DNA of 64,000 nt from Apus apus (lineage: Eukaryota; Chordata; Aves; Apodiformes; Apodidae), in assembly GCF_020740795.1 (NCBI RefSeq), contig NC_067285.1, positions 15,058,001 to 15,122,000 of the forward strand, given 5' to 3'. Made by a program: the position numbers and the translations under genes. The notes beneath the pieces are model-generated. The model saw only the letters and a list, made by a program, of their open reading frames with translations, had not been told where the DNA came from and did not search any database. Of this stretch, positions 24,001 through 53,500 are shown piece by piece (position 1 is the stretch's first letter; every line of letters starts with the position of its first letter).

Positions 24001-25269
24001 TGCAGTGCTGAGCAATGCCACTAACATGTTATTCTTCTTTCAGGCAAAGGGCAGAATTGTGGTGATGCCAGGTAATGTTTCTTTCATCACCTGTACCAGG
24101 TCTGGTGGTCCCTAGCCCCTGCTTCCTCACCTTGCCCTGGGATGCCCTGTCTGATCTGGCTTATTGAGCCAGCTCCCTAGGAGGAGCAGCTCCCTGGTAC
24201 CAGTGAAGGCCAGGCAGCCAGCTGGGGATGGCAAACTCTGGCAGCTGCTGCTCACTGGAGGATCTGGGGACAGCCCTAGATCTGTGGGAGAACACAAGCC
24301 AGGGCTTCTCCTGTCTCTTTTCATGTGGCTCTATCTCCATTGTCCCAAGGGCTTCTGTAGATGGTACTTATCCCTTAGGGGGTAGGTCCTGGGGGGATAT
24401 CAGGTCTGGGACGGTGCTGTCTGTGCTGTGTGTGACATGGTGATTCTTCTCACCAGGGGGTGGCATCACAGAGCGCAACCTGCAGAGGATTCTGGAAGGC
24501 TCCACAGCTTCGGAGTTTCACTGCTCTGCTCGCTCAGCCCGGGACTCAGGAATGAAGTTCAGGTAACTGTTTATTTTTATTTAGCAGAACTGTACAAGGG
24601 AAAAGCTGGATTAATGTGCATGTGATTTTGTAGAACAGGCAGAAATTTCATACTGCTTTCTGGGTGCTAATTGTGCTCTCGTGGCTGGGACCACGATGCC
24701 TGGCTCTGTGTTCTGCAGTGTAAGCGTCCAGCAGTGCTCATCATCTGGACACAAGCTCCATGTGTAAGTGGACCCCTGGGGCATTTCTTCTGCTACTGCT
24801 GCTCTGCAGCTTGTGACTGCACCTGTGTGGCACTTGGGAAGGCAGGTTCTGGTGCAGTTGTCTCAGACCTTTGACACTGGAGTGTGTGGGATTTGGGAAG
24901 CTGATGGGATGTGCTTCTGAGGAATGAGTCAGGAATGGCTTATGTTTGTCCACAGGTCTGCACTAGGTTTCTGTTGACACTGTTATTTCTTGCCTTTAGA
25001 TTATTCTTCTTTCTGTTATTGTCTCATCTTTGGTTTGGGTGGCACCAGCAGGTTCTTTGGTCACTGCTGAGACTAGGGGAGGCAGTGGTGGGTTCTCCAT
25101 AGTGTGTCTTTCTCATCTGTATCACCTGAATGTAGTAACCAATTATTTTCCTGACAGAAACCCAAATGTTGCCATGGGAGCATCCTTCTCTGCCCCGGAG
25201 TACTCCATAAAGGTGGCAGATGTGGCCAAAGTGAGGACCCTGAATGCCATCGCAAAGAACATTCTGTAG
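21002..25269 (+). CDS. CUTC: CUTC, copper homeostasis protein CutC homolog, 8 coding exons
   Basis: Cytosolic and nuclear TIM-barrel protein of the CutC family, linked to copper handling; its catalytic activity is unsettled. Coding exons: 21002-21071, 21146-21205, 21426-21635, 22870-22905, 23290-23423, 24044-24071, 24457-24562 and 25158-25269. They join to 251 aa; human is 273. Family text is intact: MEVCVDSVESA, RIELCAALLEGGTTPS, VMIRPRGGDFLYSD, ADIRLAKLHGADGLVFGAL, PVTFHRAFDMVHDP, ERVLTSGCDSSALEG, RIVVMPGGGI, EFHCSARSARDSGMKFRN, and the end LNAIAKNIL. The start at 21002 drops the short basic extension present in human. No ATG in the same frame was found in the upstream candidate exon, so the bird product may be truly shorter or start in an exon I did not recognise. 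Two coding exons are tiny (36 and 28 nt). Confidence 0.96.
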
Positions 25270-25590
25270 CGGAAGGCACCGTGCTGGGACAGGAGCGCTG
25301 AGGCCGCGGGGTTCTCCCTGCCCCATGGACAGATGGGTACTGCTTCCCTCAGGCTGCAGAGGGTGTGAACTGGGTGAAGAAGGCTGACATCTCTTCCCTT
25401 GGCTTCCCCTGAGTGACCAGTCCCTGGCCTGGAAACTTACGTTGGCCATTTTAAATAAAAGGACTCATTCCCAGATGTTGCAGCAGCAAGCTGTTTGGCA
25501 GTATTTGGGAGAAAGGGAGCTGAGCAAGTAGGAGGATTGAATTGTGTAGCACTGCATGTGATGGACAAATAAACACTGCAGCTGCCCCCC
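25270..25590 (+). other. CUTC: CUTC 3' untranslated region
   Basis: The stop at 25267-25269 is followed by AATAAA at 25454-25459, giving a 3' UTR of about 200 bp. A second AATAAA at 25568-25573 could serve a slightly longer form. Confidence 0.65.
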
Positions 25591-28100
25591 CACCCCCTTG
25601 CTCTGCTTTTTAAAATGTATTTTCCTTTTACAGGTAAGACTGTAGTCGATGTGGCATAGCTCAGTACAGAGACTTCCAGATGAGCTCATCTGTGTGACAT
25701 GAGGCAGTTTGCAGGGGAGGCAGAAACACTCCTGGGAGCAAAGCAATAGCAAATGAGAATTGGGCTAAATACATGACTTGAGCCCTGGTGTCAGGAGTGG
25801 TCTGAAAAGCCAGGGCCCCTCCTGCACCAGTGAAGGAAACTCTTAATATCCAGAGTGCTAGGGAGGGAAACTTTGTAGTCACATCTAGAAAACAAGGTGT
25901 GCTATGGTCAGCCAGCAGGATAGCTGGGGATTAGCAATGCAGCAGCTGCTAGGTAGAGAGAAGCACACTGATTTATAGAGGTGATGAACACTTGAAGTTC
26001 TAATGGGAATGAGCTTCTAACTGCCCGGCTGATTAGTGAGCTGGCTGCAGGGCATCCTGTGAGTGCTTGAGGTGGGATAGGCATAGGGTGAGAGTCCTGG
26101 GGAGAACAAGGTGCTTTTTCTCAGAGGCTTTCCAGGTCCCTTTCCTAACATGAAGCACAGACCATCTGCATGTTCTCCAAACGGTGCTTAGAGCTTTATA
26201 CCTGTTGGGTTATTGCTGTCTAGTCAGAATTGAAGCCCAAGACTCATTTCAGCTGCCCTGCAAAATACCCAACAAAAGATCTGAATGATCCACCACAGTG
26301 GTCCATCAAAAGAGTAGAGACCCAGAGACAGAGCACCTTTATTCTTGCTGCCTGCTCTTCCCTAAAAGATTCACAAAGATGAAGAGATAGGGGATAGATA
26401 GTATCCCCTGACAGTAGAGATAGTGGACCTTCTTAGGAAGAAAAAACAGGATTCAGATTTGCCTGAGGATGTGCAGGAGAATCTAGTATTTGACAAAGTG
26501 TCAACACCTTTTGTCGCTTTAAACAGAATCAGGTAATTGAAATTCTATAACCTAGACTGACGACGTATCTTCAGCTGGAAGGGCACATCCACCTTTTCAC
26601 ATGGATCCATCAGAGGTATCTGTGTCTCCCAAAGCACACCTCAGGAATGTGTGAAGTAGTTCTCAAATGTAGCAGCTGGGAAGGGAATGGCTGCGGAGTG
26701 CTGGTGTCAGAGCCTGCTTCAGCACTGACAGGTGTGTGCAGGCAGGAGGAAGGATCCAAACTCTGAAGAATAAATTATTTAGTCTGTGGTTGTAGTCAGC
26801 ATAGTTCAGAACATGTGATTTAGGAGTCCATGGCTTATTTTGTGAGATATCATGAGTCATGGTGATAATTAAAAAAACACTAACTCATTAACATGAATAT
26901 TCTGCTGACAATTCCCCCCCAGCATCATAAACACAAAGGTTGGTTCTTTCCTTCTGTATAGTTTAAAAAAAAAAAAAAAAAGCTTTTGAACTTTTTGAAC
27001 TCATCAGCAAGGCCAGAGGACATCAGTGCCAGTGAGCAGAAAGATGAGTCACGTCAGCACTGGATGGAGAAGAGCTGAGGGTGTGACTGCTCCATTCACT
27101 TACTTCTTATCCATTGCACCAGATTGCTACTCTCAGCAGTGTGTTGGTTCTGGCCTGGAGGACCCAGCACTAGGGATGGCTTTATTTACAAAGACAAGTG
27201 GATGTAATCAGATAAGCCAATAATAATTAACTAATGAGTTGAACATTGAACCTTCCTCTGCTATTGAGGGTTCCTGAGCAATTACTCATTGTCTTACCCT
27301 TGACTTCTGAGCTATTTGCTAACTCAATGAACAGCAAGGTAGCAGAATCCTTGCAGTCACCCTACCTCCCCTTTTACTTCTCCTCCCCAAGAACACGTGT
27401 GGTAAAGTAAATTCAATTCCAGCCTTAGACTAGTACCATCCCTACCTGCCCACCTCCACCTTTCTAAGCAGCAGAGTGATGATTTAGTGGCATTCATTCT
27501 TCTTGGGAATGGTCCTCTGGCTGTCTCAGATGTGAGGGTTGCCTTAGAATGAAGATTCAGCATCTCTTAGTTTTTATGGTCAGCTGGCTGCTGTAACATG
27601 CAGAGAACACAGAGATATGGAAAAGGAAGAAGTAAAAGGAAGAGCTGAGAAAATTTCCAGGTTGTGCAGGCCAGAAGAAGTTGGTAAAAGGAACTTGGAT
27701 CCCAGGGACTCAGAAAGATGACTGCAGCATGTAGTTGGCTCAGCTGCCAGATGCTGCAAGTTTCCAGGTCTGGAGCACTGCTGGTGTCCTGGGCCTCCTT
27801 GTTGGGTGGTACATTAGAAAAAGGGTACTGTCATCTGGCTCCTGAGACTAGCACCTGCTGGACTTTTTGGCAGCATTCAGCTTGTTCTGGCAGGGATGGT
27901 CTGGTGCACCATAGTAGATTGGCTTTGATGGGTCCATGCAAGCTTGTCTCTGTGCTGGTGAAGGCTGTGGTTTCTGAGCGGTAGCTGTGACATCCTGCAG
28001 TGACTGTGGCACCAGCTTCCCTGCATGTCCCCTTTCATCTTTTGGTCTTTCCTCTTCTCCCTTCCGCAGAGCACATGCCATTTCCAAAGCTCTTTTGGTC
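25591..28100. other. CUTC-ABCC2 intergenic region
   Basis: No coding exon was recognised in these 2.5 kb. A 17-bp A run lies at 26965-26981. A cluster at 27210-27236 combines AGATAAG (GATA type), CCAAT and an AATTAAC HNF1-like half-site. The region sits between two plus-strand genes and probably holds ABCC2 control sequence, which is inference. Confidence 0.5.
26965..26981 (+). repeat. A17 homopolymer
   Basis: A run of 17 A with no flanking target duplication or SINE-like body that I could recognise. Confidence 0.9.
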
Positions 28101-28104
28101 ACTG

Positions 28105-28280
28105 CTTGGTCTGTGGTGTTATGCAACAGCATTAAGTTAAAAATTAACTATGTGTCATTAGGGATTTTGTCCCAACACCACTTGAGCGTGTGTGGGGACT
28201 TTTGTCCCAAGTGTCCACCCAGGACTCTCACAGCCAGGCACAGTGAGGGGACGGAGCCTCTGTCTCCTCTCACCTGAGCC
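28105..28280 (+). promoter_or_regulatory. ABCC2: ABCC2 proximal promoter with HNF1 and C/EBP sites
   Basis: At 28136-28148 the sequence GTTAAAAATTAAC differs by one base from the palindromic HNF1 consensus GTTAATNATTAAC. Nine bases upstream, TTATGCAAC at 28119-28127 fits a C/EBP site. Both lie about 130-160 bp before the ABCC2 ATG. HNF1 and C/EBP control of liver, kidney and intestinal transporter genes, mammalian ABCC2 among them, is established; use here is inferred. No TATA box is evident and the region is not a CpG island, fitting a tissue-restricted gene. Confidence 0.65.
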
Positions 28281-45323
<17,043 letters not shown>

Positions 45324-45995
45324 GGGAGCAGAGCAGCATACAGGTGTGTGCATGGGCATCTCCCTCCAGCTGGCACTCACCACGCAGGCTCTGGTGTCTC
45401 CAAGGCTGCCCAAGAATTTGTCTGTCTGCAGCTGGGAAGTGGAGAGGGTGGTTTCTCTGCCTGCCAGGGAGAGAGGATCTGGACTTGAAGGAGCTGTTAA
45501 TCTTGCTACCACACCCTGCCTGCTGTGCACACAAGGGTCTGGAGCTGCATTAATTTATTCCAGTACAGATGGGAAAATGTATCTGTCAGGCAGGGACAAC
45601 ATGGTCCCATGGCAGGGGGGAATCTTAGTTTTTGTACTTGCCAGGGAAACCTGAACAATGCTGTAGCACTATGGAATGAAATTCAGTTTAATACAAAACC
45701 GAATTTTATAATTTTTTTTTTTTTTGTAACTGTTTCTAGCCTTCCAACTAAAGTTTGACTTTAAGGCATACTAAATGAGCCTTGGTTTACCTTTAAACCT
45801 GGCGAATGTTTGGGGGAAGTTGGTGACACAGGTAATAAAGACACAGATGGGCAGGGTGTCCAAATTGAGTGGAACAGCTATACTCAAGTATGAACGCTAC
45901 TCTGGCAGTGGAGGTGGAGAAACCAGGGCCTGCCTGCCTTTCTGTGGCTACAGCTCCCTTTGATCGTAGTGCAAATAAACGAGGCAGTCCCTGGG
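45324..45995 (+). other. ABCC2: ABCC2 3' untranslated region
   Basis: After the TAG at 45321-45323, AATAAA occurs at 45834-45839 and 45974-45979, giving 3' ends near 45855 or 45995. A 14-bp T run lies at 45712-45725. Confidence 0.6.
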
Positions 45996-46540
45996 GCTAT
46001 CATAACCACTAATAGGGCAGATTTTGGGCTGTGACTCTAGACTACAAATCTGACTGTGGTGGAGATAAGCTGGAGAGGGGAAGCCACATGCGTGTGCTAC
46101 ACTGATGTGCTCACATGTAACTCACACAAAACAGGGTGGTTACTGGTGACAGACTCTTGACCTTCCTTTGTTCTTGGGCATGAAAGCCAGGAGCTGTTGT
46201 GCTGACATTGGCTGCAGGCCTGCCCAAGTGCACAGAGGCAGGGGGGGACAGAAGCCACCCACAGCCCCAGCCAGGTCACGTAACAGACATCTGGGTGAGG
46301 CAAGAGGACAGCGCAATCACTTCATCTTAACGAAGAACATTCCTGTGAAGGTTTCCTAGTGCCTGAGCTGCAGATGGCACAAACACCAAGGCAGAAATAA
46401 TGCTGGACCCCGACCATAAGGTTATTCCTGGTCTGTGGGATCTGCATGAAGCTTGGGTTTTGCCCCTCATCACCATACCTGCCACCAGGCCAGCACTGGC
46501 CAGGCACTCCTCCCAGGTCTCCCAACACCTGCACAGGCAC
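45996..46540. other. Gap between convergent ABCC2 and DNMBP 3' ends
   Basis: About 0.55 kb separates the distal ABCC2 poly(A) signal from the DNMBP signal on the other strand. No gene or repeat was recognised. Confidence 0.5.
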
Positions 46541-46544
46541 CTCC

Positions 46545-47594
46545 TATACACAAGAGCAAATCTTTATTTACAGAGCAGCAGTACAGGGGCTACAAACATC
46601 GCCCAAAAAGAAGGGAGTGTCCCTCCTTCAGGGCACAGCAGCAGTGGGCAAGACACACCACCCCAGCAAAGGGCACCCCACATCCCTCTCATGGAGGCCC
46701 TCGCCCTCCCAGAATGCCAGCACTGTTTCCAGTGCCCTGCAGGGAAGCACAGGTGAGGCAATCCTGGTCAAAGTCCCCAAAAAATCAGGCTAGAGGAGAG
46801 CCTATGCTTTGCCTTCTGCTCTGCCCCAGCCTAGAGCAGCCAATTGGGCATGTCAGCACAAAGAAGGGTCTTAGGCACTGGAGATACTGGACTGACAAGG
46901 GAAGATAGTGTTCTGGGCCTCTGGCTCACCTGGAAGATGAGAACCTGATGGCTGCTGCTAGCAGCAGAGCTTGGAGAGGCCGGAGCCTGTGGGAGACCAA
47001 GCATGGGGATGAAGCACCTGCTGTATGGAGGCCCTGCTGTGGGGGCTTTCAAAGGCTGGGCTCATTCCAGCCCTGGAGCTCTGTTACTCCCAGTGACCTT
47101 CAGTGCTGCTGCCCCAGGCAGTGTGTAGATGTCCCACCCTGAGATCCTGCACAGACAGGAAAAACTAGGCTCCTGCTGCTGCTGAGAAGGCACAGGGAAC
47201 ATGTTCACAGGGCCCAGATTGTTTTTAGCCAACACTACTTGGCTAAAGATGGACTCCAGAAACTCAGCATCAGCCTTTCACAGTTTATCCCTCAGTCTTG
47301 GTTGAGCCTGGGCCATGGCTCCAAGCTTTGCTCCCCTGCTCCTGGCTGGACTAGAAGGCTCAAGTAGCACAGGTGAACTCACCTCTGCCCTCACACAAGC
47401 TGCCTGTCTCTGCCTGATCTGCCAGCCCACCCATCCTCCTCCCAAAGGCAGCCAATGGTGGTGGGGCCCAGGAGTGCTGCAAGGAACGTAGCCTCAGGGC
47501 AATCAGTGGGGGCTGCAGTGCAGACCAGCCTCCCCCAGGCCCCCGGCAGTCCCCACAGGAACAAGGCACAGGGTTCAGGCTCCTTCCCACCACC
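46545..47594 (-). other. DNMBP: DNMBP 3' untranslated region
   Basis: After the stop at 47597-47595 the minus strand continues to AATAAA at 46568-46563, giving a 3' UTR of about 1.05 kb. No other strong signal is seen before it. Confidence 0.65.
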
Positions 47595-50500
47595 TCATGT
47601 ATACTCTGTCTTCCGGATGTAACTGGAGGGCACGTAGCCTTGCTTCCCATGTGCCTCAGCCAGCCACCACTCCCGATTGCCTGTGATGTCCTCAAACTGC
47701 AGGATCCTGAGTCTTTGGTTAGCGGACACACTCAGCTCGTTGGTGTTTCGGCCTTTGAAGGTGTAGAGAGCATAGTAGACCTGCCAGGCAGAGAGCAAGA
47801 GGGAGAGCATCATTTGGATGGTCACACCACACACCCTTGCTGTCATGTTGCACAGGACATGTGCACAGTGCTTCACAGAATACGAAGGTACAGCCCTGGG
47901 CTTCTGACAGCCCCATCCAGGCCTCTGCCAGAGCTGCCCTCACCTGCAATCTAGTTCTCTGCATTTCCATCTCAGCTGCTGGGAGAGCAGGTCTCACCCT
48001 CCATGTCAGCTCTTTGGGACAGAGCAGCCTCCACCTCCCACCTCTCCCTGGCTACTGCCTCAAGTGATGGGGTCAGCCCTCAGCATCCCCATCCCCTGGG
48101 TGACTGACTGCTCACCTGGTTGCCTTCTGACTCGCTGCTCTCCAGCCCAGAGTCTCTGTCCTCTACTGAAGGCACTGGCCGGAGGTGTGCTTTGGTGGGA
48201 TGCCCATTGCGAGAGCTGGGGCTGCAGCCCAGCTCAGGACGGCTGTAGTGGCGCTGAGATGTCACCATACCAGCCTCCAGTGGGGCTGTCCTGTCACCAG
48301 AGCCAAGCTGGGGCAGACAGGGGGAGTCCATCTCTGAGGAGGGCTGTGGGGAGTGGTATGGGTCTGTCAGGGAGGCTGAGTCCTGCAGGGATTTCTGAGT
48401 GAAGGTGACAGCTGCCCCACTAGGGCTGAAGGTCAGTGTGGTGTTGCTGTGGGGAGAGGAGCTGCTGTGCTCTGACTCGTTGGAAGAGTGGCTGCCCACA
48501 GAGACATCCGACTGGCTGCGGCGTGGGTTGTAGGGCTTCAGAAAGGAGCTGTACACAAAGCCCTTGGTCACTGCAGGGTGGGAGAGGAAGAGAGCTCAAA
48601 TTAAGGTGCAGGGGAACCAGAGGAGCAGAGCTTCAAGAGGAGCTGAGGGCAGGGAGCAGCCACCTACCCCCATTGTCTATGAGCCAGCGATTCTGGCTGC
48701 CCATGGGGTCCTTCTTCTTGATGACACCCACAACATCTCCTTCCAGCAGTGAGACATCCAGGTCTTGGGCAGCATTGAAATTGCGATCTGCCTGGAACAG
48801 ACTGTCTGGGGGATAGCGGGCCAGGAGGGTAGCTCGGGTGTCATCTGACTGCAGGAAGTAGCTAGGCTGCAGAGGAACAAGACAGGTGTGAGTGGTTCTC
48901 CCAGGCTCTGCAAGCCCTGACATGGGGCAGAGGGGACTCACCAAGCCAACAAGGGGCTGCCGCCGGGCAGACTGCCGCTCCACGCTCTTCCTTTCAAAAG
49001 TTTTCTTGGGAGCTGCCTGGGACTCTGGGAAGAAGGTGAAGGCTTGGAGCTGCTGGAGGACTCGACTGTGCTCATCCTGGAAGATGGCAATGAGATTCCC
49101 CTCCCTGCCGAACACCTTCAGCAACTGGAAACAGAGCAGGGTTGGGGGTCATGGTTAGGTGACAGCTGTTGGGAAAAGTGGCCAAGAGCTACAGCAGAGA
49201 CCATGCCAGCTGCTGGGCCAGGTGAGGCTCTGAGCCCTGCCTTGCATTAGGTCCAGATTTTCAGTCCTGTCTGTACACAGCACTAGGTGATCCCCAAACT
49301 GCCCGAGGTCCCTGCAGGCCAATGCCCTCCTGCCACTGCTTCAGGAGCAGCCAGAGGCTTCACCATCTGTACGCACAATTGCATCATGACCCCACAATCT
49401 CTGCCCTGACACCATCCCACAGTACGCTGACGCTGTAGCAGCAGCTTCCTCTGCAATGGGATGCATCCCAGAGAGGTTCGGCGACAAGCCCTGTGCAGAG
49501 ATCAGCACTGCAATGAGCCCAGAGTGTTGGGCTGTGCTCTGGGAACCCACCGACAAGAGAGGCCTCAGCTCCTCCAGGGCCAGGCGCACAAAGTCGCAGT
49601 GCGCCTCAGCGTAGCCCCGCAAGCAGCTGGCAAACAGCTCCTTGGCAAAGCGCAGGAACTGGGGCAGCTCATCCAGCAGCTGGGCGTTGAGAGCCTCGTA
49701 GTTGTTGCGGGCTGACTGCAGCTCCTCCAGAGTTCGCTTGTCCTTCAGCTTCTCTGCTCTCTCCGTGCAGTTGTGGAAGTCGAGGAGCTTGTCGAAGCGC
49801 TTCTGCACCAGCTTGTGGGGCCCCGCAAACATGCTCAGCAGCTGGTTCAGGGGTGAGCTCACCAGCCGCTCTGTCCGCTCTTTCTGGTGGGCAGAGACAG
49901 AGAGCAGGTGAGATGAGTTGCCTGCTCCCACCACGCAGCGACCACCAGCAGCTCACCCTCCAGCACACAACCTCCCCAGCACAGCATAGGCTCTGTCTTC
50001 CTGATGACACCCACCAGAGCTCCAGAAGTCCCTTCCAACAGGAATCATCATATAATCTTACATAAACATGCCAGCATGGGCAATGCTATAGGAAGTACCT
50101 GAACCACTTGCATAAAGAACTGTAACACTTCAGGTAGAGCTGAAAAAATATGTATCTAACAGGCACACTCAATTCACATCATTAATGCACAGGCACCAAA
50201 GTTCTCAGGGAAGAAGAGGCAAACAGGAGTGCTCACCACTCTTCCAGGCTGTGCTACCCTCCCTGCAGCCTCCCAGGGCCCCAGAGGGGTCCTCCTACCA
50301 CACGAGAGTGCAGCCTCACTCACGAAGTTGGAGAAGAGCTGGTCGCTGATGAGTCGATTCACTTTCTGGAACTGGTCCAAGTCCGCACTGCCCTTCTCCG
50401 TGCACAGGTCCCACATGCTCGTTGCTGCCAGTGCCTTCATGCAGGCTGACTCCTGCACCAGAGGCACAAAGTCAGCACTACCATGCTTGCTGCCCAGGAG

Positions 50501-53500
50501 AAGAGGCCTCCAAGGGTAGCCCAAATTCCCAGAAACCACCCCTTGGCAGGGCTGAGGGCAGGAGCACGGGCCAGAGGCACTTCAGGTACACACCACGCAG
50601 GCAGCAAGGGCAGTGCATGGCGAGCCCCATGGGTTAGGCATCACATCCAGACTGACTCACCCGAACATGTTGCAGATAGAGGGAAAGGTCCCGGATGAAG
50701 GACTTGATCAGCCGCTCTTGCATCCGGAAATTTTTCTCTGTCTCCTCAAATGCTTCATCCTTAAGCTGTGAGATAAAATGTCTCAAGGAAGGCAAAGCAG
50801 GACTTCAGCACCACCCCAAGTACAAGACATGAGGCCTCCTGCCCACAAGCTGGACAGCAGACAGGTGGTTTAGATCCTAAGCTCACACTGCCTTGCTGGC
50901 CTGGATCAGAGCTACTCATTGGAGAAGGGGTGTAGGGGGACAGCAGATACCACCTCCTCTTCAAGCACCACAGAGCATAAGTGCACGTAGCAGTTGATGC
51001 ACGTTACCTGGGGTGCAAAGCCTGTGAGGTGCTTGAGGTGGCTGCTCACACGGTTTGATTTCTTGATGATAGAGTGGATGTTGAGCTTGGAGATCTTCTC
51101 CATGAGGCTATCCTCATCCCCTTTCCGGTACTTTAGCACTAAAGAGATTGATGTAGAAATTGGAACCCTTGTCAGCACAATGCCTGTGTCTTACAGTGCC
51201 TTTGATGACAACCTCAATACACCCACTCCTATCCCTGACAACCCAGTGCTACCCAACTACTCACCCAGGTCCTTCCGGCGCTTGTATTCGTTGATGTTGA
51301 CATTGATTTCTTTAACTGCCAGGACAGCAGCTGTGAGTGGTGCCTTGTCAGGGTGAGCTTCAGGGGTTGCACTCAGCAGCTCCATCAGCAGCAGTGGGTA
51401 CCGCATCACCCTTTGCACTGGCTTGATGAGGAAGGAGCCCAGGTTAATGTAGTTTGTGCAGCCCCTGGGAAGTTGGGACAAAGGAGATGCACCAGGCTTC
51501 AGTCCAGCTCAGGCAAACAAATTGTGTCCCCTCAAACCAACCCAAACCAGACCCAGAACACCAACATCTCTGAATCTACCATATTCCCTACGTCAATCCA
51601 CCCTCATCTCCAAACTCACTGCACTCCTGAACCCCTGGTAATCTCAAATCAAGCCCAGATTTCCAGACCTCACAGCACCAGGTGACCTTTCCCAGCCAGT
51701 ATCCTCTCCATCACTAGATCCATTGCAAAATCCCACACAGGCACAGCCTCATGCTTACCAGAGAACCACTTGCTCCAGACTGTCCCACCACCCAAATGCC
51801 CAGATCTGTGACTGGTGCAGAACAGACTGTCAGTGCTCAGGACCACAGCCTGCACAGGGCTCTCTGGTCTCTTTGGAGCTGACAGCTCCCAAAATCTGTT
51901 TCCTTCCCAAGACCTCCCCTCACCTCATCCCCTGCGCTGCCTGCCTGTGTACCCCACCCAATGCCTCTGCTGTGACCACACCACAGACACCCCGCTCCTC
52001 CCAGATGTGCTCCCACAAGGTACTATTAGGGCCCCCCAATATTCTCCCAGCTGGTGGCAGAAGTTTAGTTACAGGAGAGCAGCCAGGCCAAGACAGACAA
52101 GCAGGGACCAACAGGAAGGATTCACTTACCACTCACTGTACAGGCTCCTGCCGGCCCACAGAGTGCCAAAAAGCAAAGAAAAGCAACTGGTTAATGGGGC
52201 AGCAGGTGTGCAATCCCACAGCCAGGGCCTTTGCCCCGGCCTGCAGTGATGCTGCCAAGGCAGAGGGCAGCCCTGTCTCCCCAGAGCAGCAGCCAGTGCT
52301 GTCAGCTCCCAGGGCATTAATCTCCACAATCTGGAGCCCTGGCAGTTTTTGAGACAGGCAAAGTAGTTCCTTTCCTCACCAGCCACAGTAGGACAGGGCT
52401 TGAGGAATAGGAGCTCTCAATTTCAGACATGCCACCTTCTCTGTACTTTGGTGGCTTCTGCCCAAAGTTTGGGAGGGCTACAAGTGTCCCAGCACCTATG
52501 CATTGGGGCAGGGGGCCATTTGAGCCCGGAGCCTGTTCAACTATGCACTGACGCAGCCAGCCCCTCTCCAGTCACCACCTGACCTGTCCAAGCACTGCTT
52601 GCAAAGGGACAGGGATGTTGGAGACTGACTCCCCTGCCCCAGCCTGGTGGTTGCCACAGCCAGAAACTCCAACCTGAGGCTATCCAGAAGGTCCAGGAGT
52701 AGTTTCTGCATCTTCTCATCCTTCTCATAGGTTTCCAGCAGTGCAATGGCCTCATTGTGGTTCTGGCAATACACCTTGTAGATGTTCTCCAGCTCTGCAC
52801 GCTGTGCCAGAAACACTGGCCCTGCCGACAACAGCAAAGCAGGACTTCAGTGTCTCCAGCTGCCTCCAACAGTGCTGGTGTGTTTGATGGTAAGATAACC
52901 CACATCCCCCTTACACACACACAGCTCAAGAAGACAATGTTACTGGAGCAACCAGGATTACCCACTAGTACAGAGAGCTCAGTTAGACCCAGCTCTCCCA
53001 GGGGTGGGAAGTGGGACACTGGTCACTGGAGCACACAAAGAGCAAAGGCACAGGTTGCTCAGGTTCTGAGCAGCAAAAGCTGGCAGTGCAGAAGTGAGGA
53101 GTGGGGCTCTAGTCAGGGCCAGAGGCCATAGGCACCATGTTTCTCAGCAAGACAGATCTCCTCAGCTTCACTGCTGAACTGATGAACAGGGGTGGGGTCC
53201 AGCAGGAACAAAGCACAATCCCAAAGACACTGTCCTGCCATTTAAGCTACTCTGTTCTGCCCCACCACTAGCAAACCACATCCCAGCCTGCTAAGAAAAG
53301 GTAACAGGAGAATTCATACCGATGGCATCTGAAGCCTCCAAGGTAGACAGCAGCTGCTTGGAGAAGCTAATTACCATGTGGATATTTCCAAAAAGACCCT
53401 CAAAGTCTATGTTCTGCATCTGTGAAACGGGAAGACACATGTTCTCGATGGGGGAACATGTCCCAGTCAGACCCAACAGCTCCCCCTTGTCCTCCTGCAA

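Noticed and set aside
25585-25605. C-rich tract after CUTC as a regulatory site
   Set aside because: A short simple-sequence tract with nothing else around it.
45712-45725. T14 run in the ABCC2 3' UTR as the poly(A) tail of a minus-strand retroposon
   Set aside because: No SINE/LINE body or target-site duplication could be seen next to it.
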